Shown one piece after another: positions 43,453 to 52,661 of a stretch of DNA of 64,000 bases; the first letter of the stretch is position 1, and every line of letters starts with the position of its first letter. The notes under the pieces are model-generated. The model saw only the letters and a program-made list of their open reading frames with translations. It had not been told where the DNA came from and did no database searches. Both the position numbers and the translations under genes were made by a program. The stretch is from UBA4742 sp037138595 (lineage in GTDB: Bacteria > Actinomycetota > Acidimicrobiia > Acidimicrobiales > Acidimicrobilacustridaceae): positions 22,421 to 86,420 of the forward strand of contig JBAXIB010000014.1 in the NCBI GenBank assembly GCA_037138595.1. The letters are read 5' to 3'.

Positions 43453-44817
43453 ATGCGAACCGCCGCCGAGTTGCAGAACATGGCCGCCGCCCACCTGTGG
43501 GGTCAATTCTCACCCCTGAACCCTGACGCGGGCGAGAACCTCGAGATCATCGAACGCGGCGAAGGCTGCTACGTCTGGGATCAACACGGCCGGCGATATC
43601 TCGACGGCCTCAGCGGACTATTTGCCGTGCAGATTGGCCACGGTCGGACCGAACTTGCCCAAGCCGCGGCCAAACAAGCCGAGACATTGGCGTACTTCCC
43701 CCTCTGGACATACGCGCATCCGACCGCAATAGAACTGGCCGGAAAACTCGCTGAACTCGCTCCCGGTGATCTCAACCGAGTTTTTTTCACCACTGGCGGA
43801 TCCGAAGCCGTCGAGTCAGCGTGGAAACTCGCTCGCCAATATTTCAAAACCATCGGCCAACCGAACCGCTACAAAGTGATCTCTCGTGACATCGCGTATC
43901 ACGGAACATCAATGGGTGCGCTCGCCATTACTGGGATTCCAGCAATGCGCGCACCTTTCGAGCCGCTTGTTCCAGGCGCGTTCCATGTTGCGAACACCAA
44001 CCGTTATCGCTGCGACCTGTGCTCGAATCAATCGGCATGCACATTGAGCTGTGCCGACGACATCGAACGCATGATTTTGCGGGAAGGACCCGAATCGGTC
44101 GCCGCGGTCTTCCTTGAACCGGTCCAAAACGGTGGCGGTTGCTTTACGCCACCCGATGGCTACTTCGAACGCGTGCGAGCCATTTGTGATCGCTACGGCA
44201 TCTTGCTGATTTCCGATGAGGTCATTTGCGCGTTCGGTCGACTTGGCACGTGGTTCGGATGCGAACGCATTGGCTACCAACCCGACATGATCACCATGGC
44301 CAAGGGCATCACGTCGGGATACTCACCACTCGGTGGCGTCATGGTCAGCGACAAAATCGCGGCGCCATTTCTCGAATCGGGCAACACCTTTTTGCACGGC
44401 ATCACGTTTGCCGGTCACCCAGTTAGTTGCGCAGTTGCCTTGGCCAACATCGACGTGATGGAACGGGAAAACGTGCTCGGCAACGTCCTCGCCCACGAAG
44501 CTGACTTCCGCGCCACGCTCGCCACGCTCGAGGACCTGCCGTGGGTCGGAGAAATCCGAGGCATGGGTTATTTCTTTGCCATTGAATTGGTAAAAGACAA
44601 AGCGACCAAAGCCCAATTTGCCGGGGATGAAGCCAACCGACTGTTACGGGTCTTGTTATCGCCACGTCTGCTCGAACTTGGACTCATCTGTCGCACTGAC
44701 GATCGGGGGGACCCCATTATTCAGCTCTCGCCATCACTTATCGCGGGTCAAACCGAATTCGACGAGATCGTTCGCGTCATTCGCATCGCGCTCACCGAAT
44801 CAATGGAGGCGTTATAG
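43453..44817 (+). CDS. Class III aminotransferase with four-cysteine insert (putrescine/omega-amine type)
   Basis: A 454-residue PLP aminotransferase of the omega-amine:pyruvate group: FFTTGGSEAVESAWKLARQY, ISRDIAYHGTSMGA, LLISDEVICAFGRLG, and PLP lysine K284 in MAKGITSGYSPLGG. Residues 187-200 (CDLCSNQSACTLSC) hold Cys187, 190, 196 and 200, a possible structural metal site. It is downstream of the polyamine importer and 2 bp before alanine dehydrogenase. Transamination of putrescine or a related amine with pyruvate, giving alanine for recycling by Ald, is the most economical reading. The precise amine is not proven by sequence. Confidence 0.92.
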   Translation: MRTAAELQNMAAAHLWGQFSPLNPDAGENLEIIERGEGCYVWDQHGRRYLDGLSGLFAVQIGHGRTELAQAAAKQAETLAYFPLWTYAHPTAIELAGKLAELAPGDLNRVFFTTGGSEAVESAWKLARQYFKTIGQPNRYKVISRDIAYHGTSMGALAITGIPAMRAPFEPLVPGAFHVANTNRYRCDLCSNQSACTLSCADDIERMILREGPESVAAVFLEPVQNGGGCFTPPDGYFERVRAICDRYGILLISDEVICAFGRLGTWFGCERIGYQPDMITMAKGITSGYSPLGGVMVSDKIAAPFLESGNTFLHGITFAGHPVSCAVALANIDVMERENVLGNVLAHEADFRATLATLEDLPWVGEIRGMGYFFAIELVKDKATKAQFAGDEANRLLRVLLSPRLLELGLICRTDDRGDPIIQLSPSLIAGQTEFDEIVRVIRIALTESMEAL

Positions 44818-44819
44818 CC

Positions 44820-45968
44820 ATGGCTGAACAATCGAACAGTTCTGCACTCGTGGTTGGAGTACCTCGCGAGATCAAGGCCGATGAACATCGTGTCGCCATC
44901 ACACCTGATGGTGTGCGTGAAGTCGGCCAGTACGGCGTCACCGTGCTCATCGAAACTCAAGCCGGTGCCAACTCGAGTTTCCCCGACGACGATTATCGGC
45001 GAGCCGGAGCGGAGATCGTACAAACCGCATCCGAGATTTGGGAACGCTCAACGCTGATCTGCAAGGTGAAGGAACCGCAGCCAAGCGAGTTCGGCTATTT
45101 CCGGCCCGGTCTCGTCATTTTTACCTATCTACACCTCGCTGCGTATCCGACCGTGGCGGCCGCGCTGCTGTCCAGTGGAGTCACCGGTATCGCCTATGAG
45201 ACGGTCACCATGGCAAATGGATCGTTACCGCTGCTCGCTCCAATGAGCGAGGTAGCGGGGCGGATGTCAGCTCAAATCGGAGCGCACTATCTCGAACGTC
45301 ACAACGGGGGCCGCGGCGTACTCATGGGCGGAGCGCCCGGCGTCCGCCCAGCAAAAGTCGCGGTCCTCGGTGCCGGCAACGTCGGCTGGAACGCCGCGTG
45401 GATGTGCGCGGGCATGGAAGCCGAAGTTGACCTTCTCGATCGCAATGTCGATCGATTGCGATTCATCGATCAAATTCAGATGGGTCGAATCACCACACTG
45501 ACCTCAAACCGCGGGCAGGTCGAACGTGTCGTCGCTGATGCCGACTTAGTCATTGGTGCCGTGCTGGTTCCCGGTGGACGAGCGCCGGTGGTGGTAACCG
45601 AAGACATGATTAAGTCGATGAAGCCCGGCGCGGTCGTCGTCGACATTGCCATCGATCAAGGTGGCTGTATCGAAACGTCGCATGAAACCAGTCATGCCGA
45701 CCCAGTGTTCGAAGTTCATGGTGTCGTGCACTACGCGGTTGGAAACATGCCCGGCGCCGTGCCCTTCACGTCGACTTACGCTCTGACCAATGTGACGGTC
45801 CCCTACTTAGCCGAACTCGCTCGGCTCGGAGTAGCAGAGGCGACCCGACGCGACCCCGCGCTGGCGCTCGGACTCAACACGGTCGGAGGCGTGGTTACCA
45901 ATGAAGCCGTCGCCGATGCCCTCGGATCACCATTCGTTCCGCCCGCCGACGTGTTCGGTTCACCATGA
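44820..45968 (+). CDS. ald: Alanine dehydrogenase
   Basis: A 382-residue NAD-dependent L-alanine dehydrogenase that interconverts alanine and pyruvate plus ammonium. Catalytic Lys84 (ICKVKEP) and His105 (FTYLHLAA) are 21 residues apart as in Mycobacterium tuberculosis Ald (Lys75/His96). The substrate-binding EHRVAITPDGV and the nucleotide motif VLGAGNVGWNAAWM are present. It sits 2 bp after an aminotransferase and overlaps the Lrp/AsnC gene by 4 bp. It is likely to remove the alanine made during amine transamination and regenerate pyruvate. Confidence 0.95.
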   Translation: MAEQSNSSALVVGVPREIKADEHRVAITPDGVREVGQYGVTVLIETQAGANSSFPDDDYRRAGAEIVQTASEIWERSTLICKVKEPQPSEFGYFRPGLVIFTYLHLAAYPTVAAALLSSGVTGIAYETVTMANGSLPLLAPMSEVAGRMSAQIGAHYLERHNGGRGVLMGGAPGVRPAKVAVLGAGNVGWNAAWMCAGMEAEVDLLDRNVDRLRFIDQIQMGRITTLTSNRGQVERVVADADLVIGAVLVPGGRAPVVVTEDMIKSMKPGAVVVDIAIDQGGCIETSHETSHADPVFEVHGVVHYAVGNMPGAVPFTSTYALTNVTVPYLAELARLGVAEATRRDPALALGLNTVGGVVTNEAVADALGSPFVPPADVFGSP

Positions 45969-46498
45969 CCACTCGGGCCGCCGGCTCGAAGCCGGGCAAG
46001 AAACCGCCGAGCCGAGGTCGGACTAGCCGCCCTCGCGACGTGCCAATTCCCACCCCGATCGATTCCATCGACAAGGCCATCATCCGCGAACTCCAAGTTG
46101 ACGGACGCATGCCTTATGCAAAGCTCGGACCGTCAGTCGGACTTTCACAGGCTGCCGTCCGCCAACGGGTTCAACGCCTCATTGATAGTGGTGTCATGCA
46201 GGTCGTTGCAGTGACCGATCCACTTCGAATCGGTTTTACCTTGCAGGCGATGATCGGGATTCGCGCCGAAGGCGACCTGCGAGTGTTAGCTGAAAAACTT
46301 GGTGCAATTCCAGAAGTTGCTTATGTCGTGATCACTTCCGGGGGCTTTGATCTGCTGGCCGAAGTGCTGTGCGAAGGAACTACTGAGTTGTTTTCACTGC
46401 TCAACGAAGTCATTCGCGCCACGCCCGGCGTAACGAGCGCCGATGCCTTCACGTACCTCCATCTTGAAAAGCAGACCTATAGCTGGGGTACTCGCTAA
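45965..46498 (+). CDS. Lrp/AsnC-family transcriptional regulator
   Basis: A 177-residue regulator. A basic, disordered N-terminal tail of about 30 residues (TRAAGSKPGKKPPSRGR) precedes the winged HTH (IDKAIIRELQVDGRMPYAKLGPSVGLSQAAVRQRVQRLIDSGVM) and the effector-binding RAM domain (about 95-170; MIGIRAEGDLRVLAEKLGAIPEVAYVVITSG). The 4-bp overlap with ald indicates co-regulation, as for mycobacterial AldR and ald. It may also control the neighbouring importer and dehydrogenase genes, where inverted repeats are seen at 39083-39120 and 43410-43429. Confidence 0.93.
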   Translation: MTTRAAGSKPGKKPPSRGRTSRPRDVPIPTPIDSIDKAIIRELQVDGRMPYAKLGPSVGLSQAAVRQRVQRLIDSGVMQVVAVTDPLRIGFTLQAMIGIRAEGDLRVLAEKLGAIPEVAYVVITSGGFDLLAEVLCEGTTELFSLLNEVIRATPGVTSADAFTYLHLEKQTYSWGTR

Positions 46499-46521
46499 GT
46501 AGCCAAGCCAATGATGGTCAT

Positions 46522-47937
46522 TTAGCTATCAAACCCCACACCAAAGCGATCAAGGGTGCGCAGCCACAACCCGCGGCGGCCATCATGAGCATCAGCAGAA
46601 GCAATTGACCGACGCGTGAGGTTGATAGCTAACGAGCGGATTGGTTCTGGAGGAAACGGCAACGGCTTGCGAGTCACGAACTTCAAACGCGTGAGTTCAG
46701 TAGGCACGCCGCTCAACAAATCGAGTGCGACCCGAGCGCCAAACCTGCTCGCGGCCACACCGAGGCCCGTGTAGCCAACCGCATAAGCCACTCGGCCACG
46801 ATGAGCGGTGCCCGCGGTCAGCGTGAACCTCGTCGTGGTCGCAATCGGGCCACCCCACCGGTGGGTGAAACGAACGTCGGCAAGCTGAGGGAACGTCTGA
46901 AAAAACTGCGTTGCGAGAAGCTGATGAGTTTCGTCGCGCTGCGCCAGCTCAGGACCAATCCCGTTGTTGCGGTAATAGACCGCGTCATAGCCGCCCCACA
47001 ACACCCGATCGTCATGGGTTAGCCGGTAATAGTGAAACTGATTTGCAGCATCAGTCAGCCCTTGACGACCAGACCATCCAATTGCTGCAAGTTGCGTCGG
47101 TGTGAGTGGCTCGGTCATCAAGACGTAATCCCACACCGGCACCACTCGCGCTCGAATCGCGGGGACGAGGCCGGGGAATGCATTGGTCGCAAGGAGTACG
47201 TGCCTCGTGCGAGCGGTTCCACCGTCACAATGCACCAACATGACCGAGCCCCGGCGGTCTCGATTAATGCTCACCACTGGGGAGTGTTCGAATACTCGAA
47301 CCCCGAGCGATTCTGCCGCATGCAAAAGGCCCCACGCGAGTCGAGCCGGGTCGACCAATGCGACTCCGTCTTGCGATGACATCGCGCCGTAATAGGTAGG
47401 TGAGTGCACGATGGACCGCGCCTCGGCGCCATCGAGGAACTGCACGCTCTCGCCAAATTTCTGACCTAACGCGACCGCTTCTTCGAGGTCGGGCACCTGC
47501 CACGGTGCGGTGGCAAAGGTCAGCTCGCCGGTTTGTTCAACATGCGCGTCGATGCGATATCGATCTAACGAGGTAAACAACGAATCGAAATTGGCCAAAC
47601 CCAGTTCGTGGAGATGGTGTATTTCAGTCGGAAAATGCGCGACGCCATTGGCCAAACCATGGGTCAGCGATGCCGAAACGAATCCGCCATTTCGACCCGA
47701 TGCGCCGGTGCCGATTCGATCGGCTTCAACCACGATGACATCGCGATCTGGATCGTCCTCCTTGGCTTGAATTGCCGCCCACAGACCGGTAAATCCGCCA
47801 CCCACGATCACAAGATCGGTGTCGATCGAATCGCGCAGCGGCGGCTGAGCGATTGGTTGGCCCGGCTGATCAAGCCAGAACGATGTTCGCGACGCATCAG
47901 CAAGCGACTTGCTGACATCCTTGGTTGGGGCCGTCAT
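46522..47937 (-). CDS. FAD-dependent amine oxidoreductase (second PuuB-like gene)
   Basis: A 471-residue DAO-family flavoprotein. It starts with a short region SFWLDQPGQPIAQPPL, then the FAD motif LVIVGGGFTGLWAAIQAKE, TGASGRNGGFVSASL and, in the C-terminal half, RVAYAVGYTGLGVAASRFGARVALDLLSG. The pattern is close to gamma-glutamylputrescine oxidase and related amine oxidases. It lies 11 bp downstream of a class III aminotransferase gene in the same orientation. It is only distantly similar to the oxidase at 34158-35480, so the two probably act on different amines. Confidence 0.9.
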   Translation of the reverse strand: MTAPTKDVSKSLADASRTSFWLDQPGQPIAQPPLRDSIDTDLVIVGGGFTGLWAAIQAKEDDPDRDVIVVEADRIGTGASGRNGGFVSASLTHGLANGVAHFPTEIHHLHELGLANFDSLFTSLDRYRIDAHVEQTGELTFATAPWQVPDLEEAVALGQKFGESVQFLDGAEARSIVHSPTYYGAMSSQDGVALVDPARLAWGLLHAAESLGVRVFEHSPVVSINRDRRGSVMLVHCDGGTARTRHVLLATNAFPGLVPAIRARVVPVWDYVLMTEPLTPTQLAAIGWSGRQGLTDAANQFHYYRLTHDDRVLWGGYDAVYYRNNGIGPELAQRDETHQLLATQFFQTFPQLADVRFTHRWGGPIATTTRFTLTAGTAHRGRVAYAVGYTGLGVAASRFGARVALDLLSGVPTELTRLKFVTRKPLPFPPEPIRSLAINLTRRSIASADAHDGRRGLWLRTLDRFGVGFDS

Positions 47938-47948
47938 CAGATCGGACG

Positions 47949-49181
47949 TCAGGCCATGTCGACGGTGGATTCAAGCGCCTCGCGTGCCGCCGACAAGCAC
48001 AGATCGAGGTCGTCATCACCGATCATGAGCGGGGGGCAAAACGCGATTGCTGCTGTCCCGATAGGACGGGCAATAACGCCAAGGTTCAACATCTTGTCGC
48101 GCACGGCAACGGCGTTCACACCATCGAGCATCACCATCGACCAAATTGCTCCGACGCCACGGACTTCAGCGACCAGGCCATCGGTGGCCAACGCCCGCAA
48201 GCCATTGCCAAGTCGATCTGCGATGAGCGGCACGCGGTCAAAGAGGCGATCGGCCTGCAGAATGGCAAAATTGGCCAGCGCAGCCGCACACGCAGTGGGG
48301 TGACCGCTGTAGGTGTATCCATGGCGCAACAAATAGTCGCGATCGGATTCAAGAGCATTGCGCACCCTTGACCCGACAATGACGCCGCCAAGAGGTTGGT
48401 AACCCGAAGTAACCGCTTTCGCAAAAATGGTCAGGTCAGGAATGACGCCGTAATAGTCCGATGCGAACCAGGAACCGAGGCGACCAAAACCAGTAATCAC
48501 CTCGTCAAAAATCAACAGCGCTCCCGACTCATCGCACAATCGACGCAGGCCTTGCAAATAGGCATCTGATGGGGGATAGACGCCACCAGCACCAATTACC
48601 GGTTCGGCAATTACCGCCGCGATCTCATCACCTCGAGTGGCAAAAAGTTGCTCGGCCGACGCCAAGTCATCATGTTCGATCTGTGCCGTATCGGCCAACA
48701 ACGGACCCCAACCCTCACGATTCAGCGGCAGTCCCTGCACCGAAACTCCGCCGTAATTCACACCGTGGTACGCGTGACGCCGGTGCACCAGGACATGCCG
48801 ACCACGTTCGCCCGTCCGATTCAATGTCAACCGAGCAAGCTTCAACGCGGTGTCCACCGCCTCGGAGCCCGACGAGGTCAGAAACACTCGGCTGTCAGGC
48901 ATTGGGCATCGTTCGGCGATCGCTACAGATACTTCCTCGGCCGGCTCGTTAGTGAAAATATCGAAGGTGTTGTAATTCTCAAGCGTCCGCATCTGCGCGC
49001 TTACTGCATCAGCAATTTCGGCTCGGCCATGCCCAACATTGCAATACCAAAGGCTGGCCAACCCATCGACATATCGGCGCCCAGATTGGTCAAAGACTCC
49101 AGCGCCTTCACCGCGCACGATGGTGATGAAGTCTTCTGCCGCGGGTTTCGCAAACGGGTGCAGGAATGGACGAACAGCCAT
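47949..49181 (-). CDS. Class III aminotransferase (fourth of the cluster)
   Basis: A 410-residue PLP enzyme. AAGGA lies about 6 nt before the ATG. Key blocks are FLTSSGSEAVDTALKLARL, HAYHGVNYGGVS, LLIFDEVITGFGRLG and PLP lysine K255 in TIFAKAVTSGYQPLGG. It is shorter than the other class III enzymes here and resembles the adenosylmethionine/beta-alanine:pyruvate aminotransferase branch. It is the first gene of a two-gene operon with an FAD amine oxidase, so it may handle the oxidase product or a parallel amine. The substrate is unknown. Confidence 0.9.
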   Translation of the reverse strand: MAVRPFLHPFAKPAAEDFITIVRGEGAGVFDQSGRRYVDGLASLWYCNVGHGRAEIADAVSAQMRTLENYNTFDIFTNEPAEEVSVAIAERCPMPDSRVFLTSSGSEAVDTALKLARLTLNRTGERGRHVLVHRRHAYHGVNYGGVSVQGLPLNREGWGPLLADTAQIEHDDLASAEQLFATRGDEIAAVIAEPVIGAGGVYPPSDAYLQGLRRLCDESGALLIFDEVITGFGRLGSWFASDYYGVIPDLTIFAKAVTSGYQPLGGVIVGSRVRNALESDRDYLLRHGYTYSGHPTACAAALANFAILQADRLFDRVPLIADRLGNGLRALATDGLVAEVRGVGAIWSMVMLDGVNAVAVRDKMLNLGVIARPIGTAAIAFCPPLMIGDDDLDLCLSAAREALESTVDMA

Positions 49182-49266
49182 GGGCTTCCTTTAGAGGCAC
49201 TGGTGAGCAGGGGCCGCCTTCAGTCTGCCTCAGCTCAGGCGCACACTGCGCCGTACGCTCAGTTCG

Positions 49267-50337
49267 ATGAGCGCACACCGGTCCATCCCGTCGACTCCTC
49301 GAGCCACAGCACCAGGCACTCCACCAGTCACGCCCGAAGGGCGACCTACGCGCTGGGCGGCGGCCAGGAACACCGTCGCCGCACTCGCATTGCTATTCGT
49401 TGCCATGACCTTCGCCGCGTTTATGGGCAACCGTTGGTGGGTGTTCGACTTGTTCACCAGTTTTCGATCACAACTTGTGTGCATACTCACGGTCTTGGCC
49501 ATCGCGCTCGCCGCGTTTCGCCGGTGGCGAATCTTGGTCATTACCGTTTTCGCCTTGATGCTCAATGTTGGTCAGGTCGCACCCTTGTTCGTCGCAACAG
49601 CGCCCGACCCAATTACAGGATCACCCACCCTTTCGATCGCTCACCTCAACCTGCAAAGTCGCAAAGGTTCCACCTCGGCAATCGTCGATTGGCTCGCAGC
49701 AAAGCCCGCAGATGTCGTCGTCATTTTCGATACCCCGCGCTCACTTGCCGATGCAGTATCCGGCGGGCTCTATGGCTATCGGATGATTTATCCACGCGTC
49801 ACAAAGTCCGGGACAGATAAAAACGGTCAGACGACTGTCGCCTATGAACCACGAAGCGCCGAAGTCGTCGTCGTCACCAATCGAGATGACGTGACCGCAG
49901 ACAAACCAACCGATGCCGATCTGCCCGGTTCAGTCGTGCAACTCCATGCATCCATCGGTCAGCAAACAGTATCCCTGCTTGGTTTGCACACCCGATCGCC
50001 AACGTCTCCAAACCGCTATATCCAACGCAATCGACAACTCGACGCGCTAACCGCGTGGATGCGCAGTGCATCCGAACCGGCAATCGCCTTCGGAGACTTC
50101 AACGTCACCTATTTTTCGCCTACTTTGCGGCGCGTCCTCGATCAATCCGGCTCCCATTCTTCGCAAATTGGGTTCGGCCTCCAACCCAGTTGGCCTTCGA
50201 TCGCTGAAAAGGCCGGAATCGCCATTGACCAGTCGATCTACAAAGGGTCAATCACCCCCATTGACCGACGCCTCGGACCCAGTTTTGGTTCGCAGCACCA
50301 CTCGCTGATCGTGACCTACGCCGAAGCGCGCTCCTAA
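49267..50337 (+). CDS. Endonuclease/exonuclease/phosphatase-family membrane protein
   Basis: A 356-residue protein with two or three N-terminal helices (about 36-57, 68-84 and 88-105) followed by an EEP fold facing outward or in the cytosol. EEP landmarks are IAHLNLQSRKG, LLGLHTRSP, IAFGDFNVTYFSP and IAIDQSIY...GSQHHSLIVTY, containing the metal/catalytic Asp, Asn and terminal His. The usual metal-binding Glu after the second strand appears as Asp (VVVIFDTP), so activity may be altered. The family includes nucleases, sphingomyelinases and lipid phosphatases. It stands alone, divergent from the aminotransferase. Confidence 0.85.
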   Translation: MSAHRSIPSTPRATAPGTPPVTPEGRPTRWAAARNTVAALALLFVAMTFAAFMGNRWWVFDLFTSFRSQLVCILTVLAIALAAFRRWRILVITVFALMLNVGQVAPLFVATAPDPITGSPTLSIAHLNLQSRKGSTSAIVDWLAAKPADVVVIFDTPRSLADAVSGGLYGYRMIYPRVTKSGTDKNGQTTVAYEPRSAEVVVVTNRDDVTADKPTDADLPGSVVQLHASIGQQTVSLLGLHTRSPTSPNRYIQRNRQLDALTAWMRSASEPAIAFGDFNVTYFSPTLRRVLDQSGSHSSQIGFGLQPSWPSIAEKAGIAIDQSIYKGSITPIDRRLGPSFGSQHHSLIVTYAEARS

Positions 50338-50469
50338 TTCGCGGCGTCGATCCGGGTTGACGGTGTATGCAGCGGCCCGCGCCAACGACTAGAACCTGTT
50401 TCATTCATGGAGTAGTTCGTCGGCTTCGGCTGGCACCTACACCGAATTCAAACTGAGGAGCACTTCGCT

Positions 50470-51252
50470 ATGGACCAGCCATTCGACAACCCTGATCTGC
50501 CGCACCGATATCGCGACAAAGTGGTCTTGGTCACGGGTGCCGCGGCAGGTATCGGTCGCTCGAGTGCGCTACGACTCGCCGCAGAAGGCGCGTCGGTCTG
50601 GTGCGCCGACATCAACAGCGATGGAGCCGCGGCAACTGCGGCCGAGATCAATGATCATGGTGGAATCGCTCAGTTCAGCAAGGTCGATGTCACCGATCCA
50701 GCCGCGTGTGCATCGCTGATCGCTGATGTCGTAGCCAAATTCGGCGCACTCGACGTGCTGTGCAACATCGCCGGTATCGGTGGAATGGTTCACTTCGCTG
50801 ATGAGACTCCCGAGAAGTTCCTCAAATTGTTCGCGGTGAACGCGGCCGGACCGTTCTATCTCAGTCAGGCCGCGCTGCCGCACCTACGGGAACGCAAAGG
50901 CAACATCATGAACTTGGCCTCGACCGCCGGCATTATCGGCCAGGCCTACGTCGCCGGATACGTCGCTTCAAAACACGCGTTGGTCGGGCTCACGCGAGCA
51001 ATGGCGATCGAGCTGGGTCGCACTGGCATCCGCGTCAACGCAGTGTGTCCCGGCGGCGTGAATACCAACATCCTCAACGACTTCATGCCCCCTGAGGGCG
51101 CCAGCATGTCGCTGATCAGCCGCGCATTTTTGCTACGAGAAATGCAAGAGCCAGATTCGGTCGCGTCGATGATCGCCTACGTGTGCTCGGACGAGGCTTA
51201 TTACGTCAATGGCGCAATCATGTCGATTGATGCCGGAACCACGACCGGGTAG
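50470..51252 (+). CDS. Short-chain dehydrogenase/reductase
   Basis: A 260-residue classical SDR. AGGAG lies 9 nt before the ATG. The cofactor motif is VTGAAAGIGRSSA (21-33), with CADINS at the end of beta-2, which favours NAD(H). The catalytic residues are Ser151 (NLASTAG), Tyr164 and Lys168 (YVASK). The C-terminal YVCSDEAYYVNGAIMSIDAGTTTG is typical. It would oxidise or reduce a hydroxyl or keto group; the substrate is unknown. Its stop directly abuts the stop of the convergent metallo-hydrolase. Confidence 0.92.
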   Translation: MDQPFDNPDLPHRYRDKVVLVTGAAAGIGRSSALRLAAEGASVWCADINSDGAAATAAEINDHGGIAQFSKVDVTDPAACASLIADVVAKFGALDVLCNIAGIGGMVHFADETPEKFLKLFAVNAAGPFYLSQAALPHLRERKGNIMNLASTAGIIGQAYVAGYVASKHALVGLTRAMAIELGRTGIRVNAVCPGGVNTNILNDFMPPEGASMSLISRAFLLREMQEPDSVASMIAYVCSDEAYYVNGAIMSIDAGTTTG

Positions 51253-52572
51253 TCAATCGGTTCGCTTCGCGTTGACGGCAACATCGGATTCGCGCGACGC
51301 CCATCCGTAAATTCCTTTTGCCATGAGCGATGTTTCGACCTGGCGTCGCTGCTGATAGATCGACGCTCGCGCCCGTTGGGCCCCGATGTCATCAGGGTCT
51401 GCTTGCGCGGCTAGCTCAATCAGATGACATGCCAACCGAAAGTCTTCCGCCTGCGCGAGATCGTTCGCCCGCGCTACGAGCACTTCGATCCCACCAGCCA
51501 ATGATGCGGTCTCAACGGCGATTGATCGGTCCGATGGTGGCTTCAATCTCGCCGGGTTTCCGTCGTACCATCCGCCATAGGCTCGCCAAATATTTCTGAC
51601 CACGAATTCGGGCTCGTCGTAGGTAGCTTGCAAATAAGGCTTAGCCAACAGATCGCCTGGCAATGTCACCGAGTGAATGATGTCATCGAGCGTCGAACCG
51701 GCATTCATCATCTCGAGCACCTGTCCAACTAACAGTTCGAGGGCCGTGGCTACGTCATTGATCACCACCTGAATCCGCTGTCGGCCATCGATAGGCAAGC
51801 CATGGGCTGGGAGCAACAACTCCGGTTCCAGCAATGCGATTTGTCGCAACGCCTGCGCCCACTCGAGCGGGTACCGCTGAACCTTTTGCGGATTGCCAGC
51901 ATTGGGGAAAACCCACACCAGTAGATCGCCGACGCACACCGCTCGATGCGACGGAATCCACGTCCAAGTATGGTCATCGGTCTCACCGAGAGCATGGTGA
52001 AAGGCGAGTTCAAGATCGCCCACACGATGGGTCAGTTCGTCGCGGTAGGTGACGGTCGGTCGAACCCAATCCCGCGGAAACGACGCCGGCGAATCATCGC
52101 CACCGTCGGATGCCGACCCGCGCTTCGCGCTGGTGCCGAACTGTCGCTCGTTGATGACTGCGTTATAGCCATTGGTCAAGTCATAGCGATCAAATCGTCG
52201 CGCAACGTGATCATGGCCAATAACCGCTGGGCGTTGCCTTCCACGCTCTTGCGCGTCAGCAAGAAACGCCGACGCGCCGCCAACATGATCAATGTGTCCG
52301 TGGGTATAGACCAAGGTATTCACCGCGTCGGTACGCCAACCACGAACGGCCTTAACCATCGCCGGACCAAATACATCCAAGCTGGTGTCGAAAAGGACCA
52401 ATCCGTCACCGGAATCAAAGGCGACAACGTGGGAGAACGATTCAACTACGGCGAGTCCGTCCGCGACCTCCGATAACTCAAAATTGATCCGGTTAGCCGA
52501 ACCAAATCCGCCAGTGGATTGCTCCATGCCTTCATCGATGAACCGACGGGACAACGCCAATAAGTCTGCCAA
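51253..52572 (-). CDS. Alkylsulfatase-like metallo-beta-lactamase-fold hydrolase
   Basis: A TTG at 52572, with GAGAGG 8 nt upstream, gives 439 residues. The MBL motif is THGHIDH (His91, His93, Asp95, His96), followed by the downstream metal ligands in HHALGETDDHTW and LLPAHGLPI. The region after about residue 280 (LPGDLLAKPYLQATYDEPEFVVRNIWRAYGGWYDGNP) is the alkyl-sulfatase dimerisation domain known from SdsA1. The family hydrolyses alkyl sulfate esters using two zinc ions and needs no formylglycine. Some residues differ from SdsA1, so the substrate could be another ester. Confidence 0.9.
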   Translation of the reverse strand: MADLLALSRRFIDEGMEQSTGGFGSANRINFELSEVADGLAVVESFSHVVAFDSGDGLVLFDTSLDVFGPAMVKAVRGWRTDAVNTLVYTHGHIDHVGGASAFLADAQERGRQRPAVIGHDHVARRFDRYDLTNGYNAVINERQFGTSAKRGSASDGGDDSPASFPRDWVRPTVTYRDELTHRVGDLELAFHHALGETDDHTWTWIPSHRAVCVGDLLVWVFPNAGNPQKVQRYPLEWAQALRQIALLEPELLLPAHGLPIDGRQRIQVVINDVATALELLVGQVLEMMNAGSTLDDIIHSVTLPGDLLAKPYLQATYDEPEFVVRNIWRAYGGWYDGNPARLKPPSDRSIAVETASLAGGIEVLVARANDLAQAEDFRLACHLIELAAQADPDDIGAQRARASIYQQRRQVETSLMAKGIYGWASRESDVAVNAKRTD

Positions 52573-52661
52573 CTCAATACCTCTCGCCTGACCCGCGATC
52601 GATCATCTCGGGCAAGCAAACCTTAGAGGCTCAACCAGGTTGGCCAACGAACGAAAAGCGC

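Noticed and set aside
48648..49820. 390-codon plus-strand open frame
   Set aside because: It is antisense to the class III aminotransferase and then out of frame with the EEP gene, both of which have clear domains. The translation has no recognisable motif and an Arg/His/Ser-rich shadow composition.
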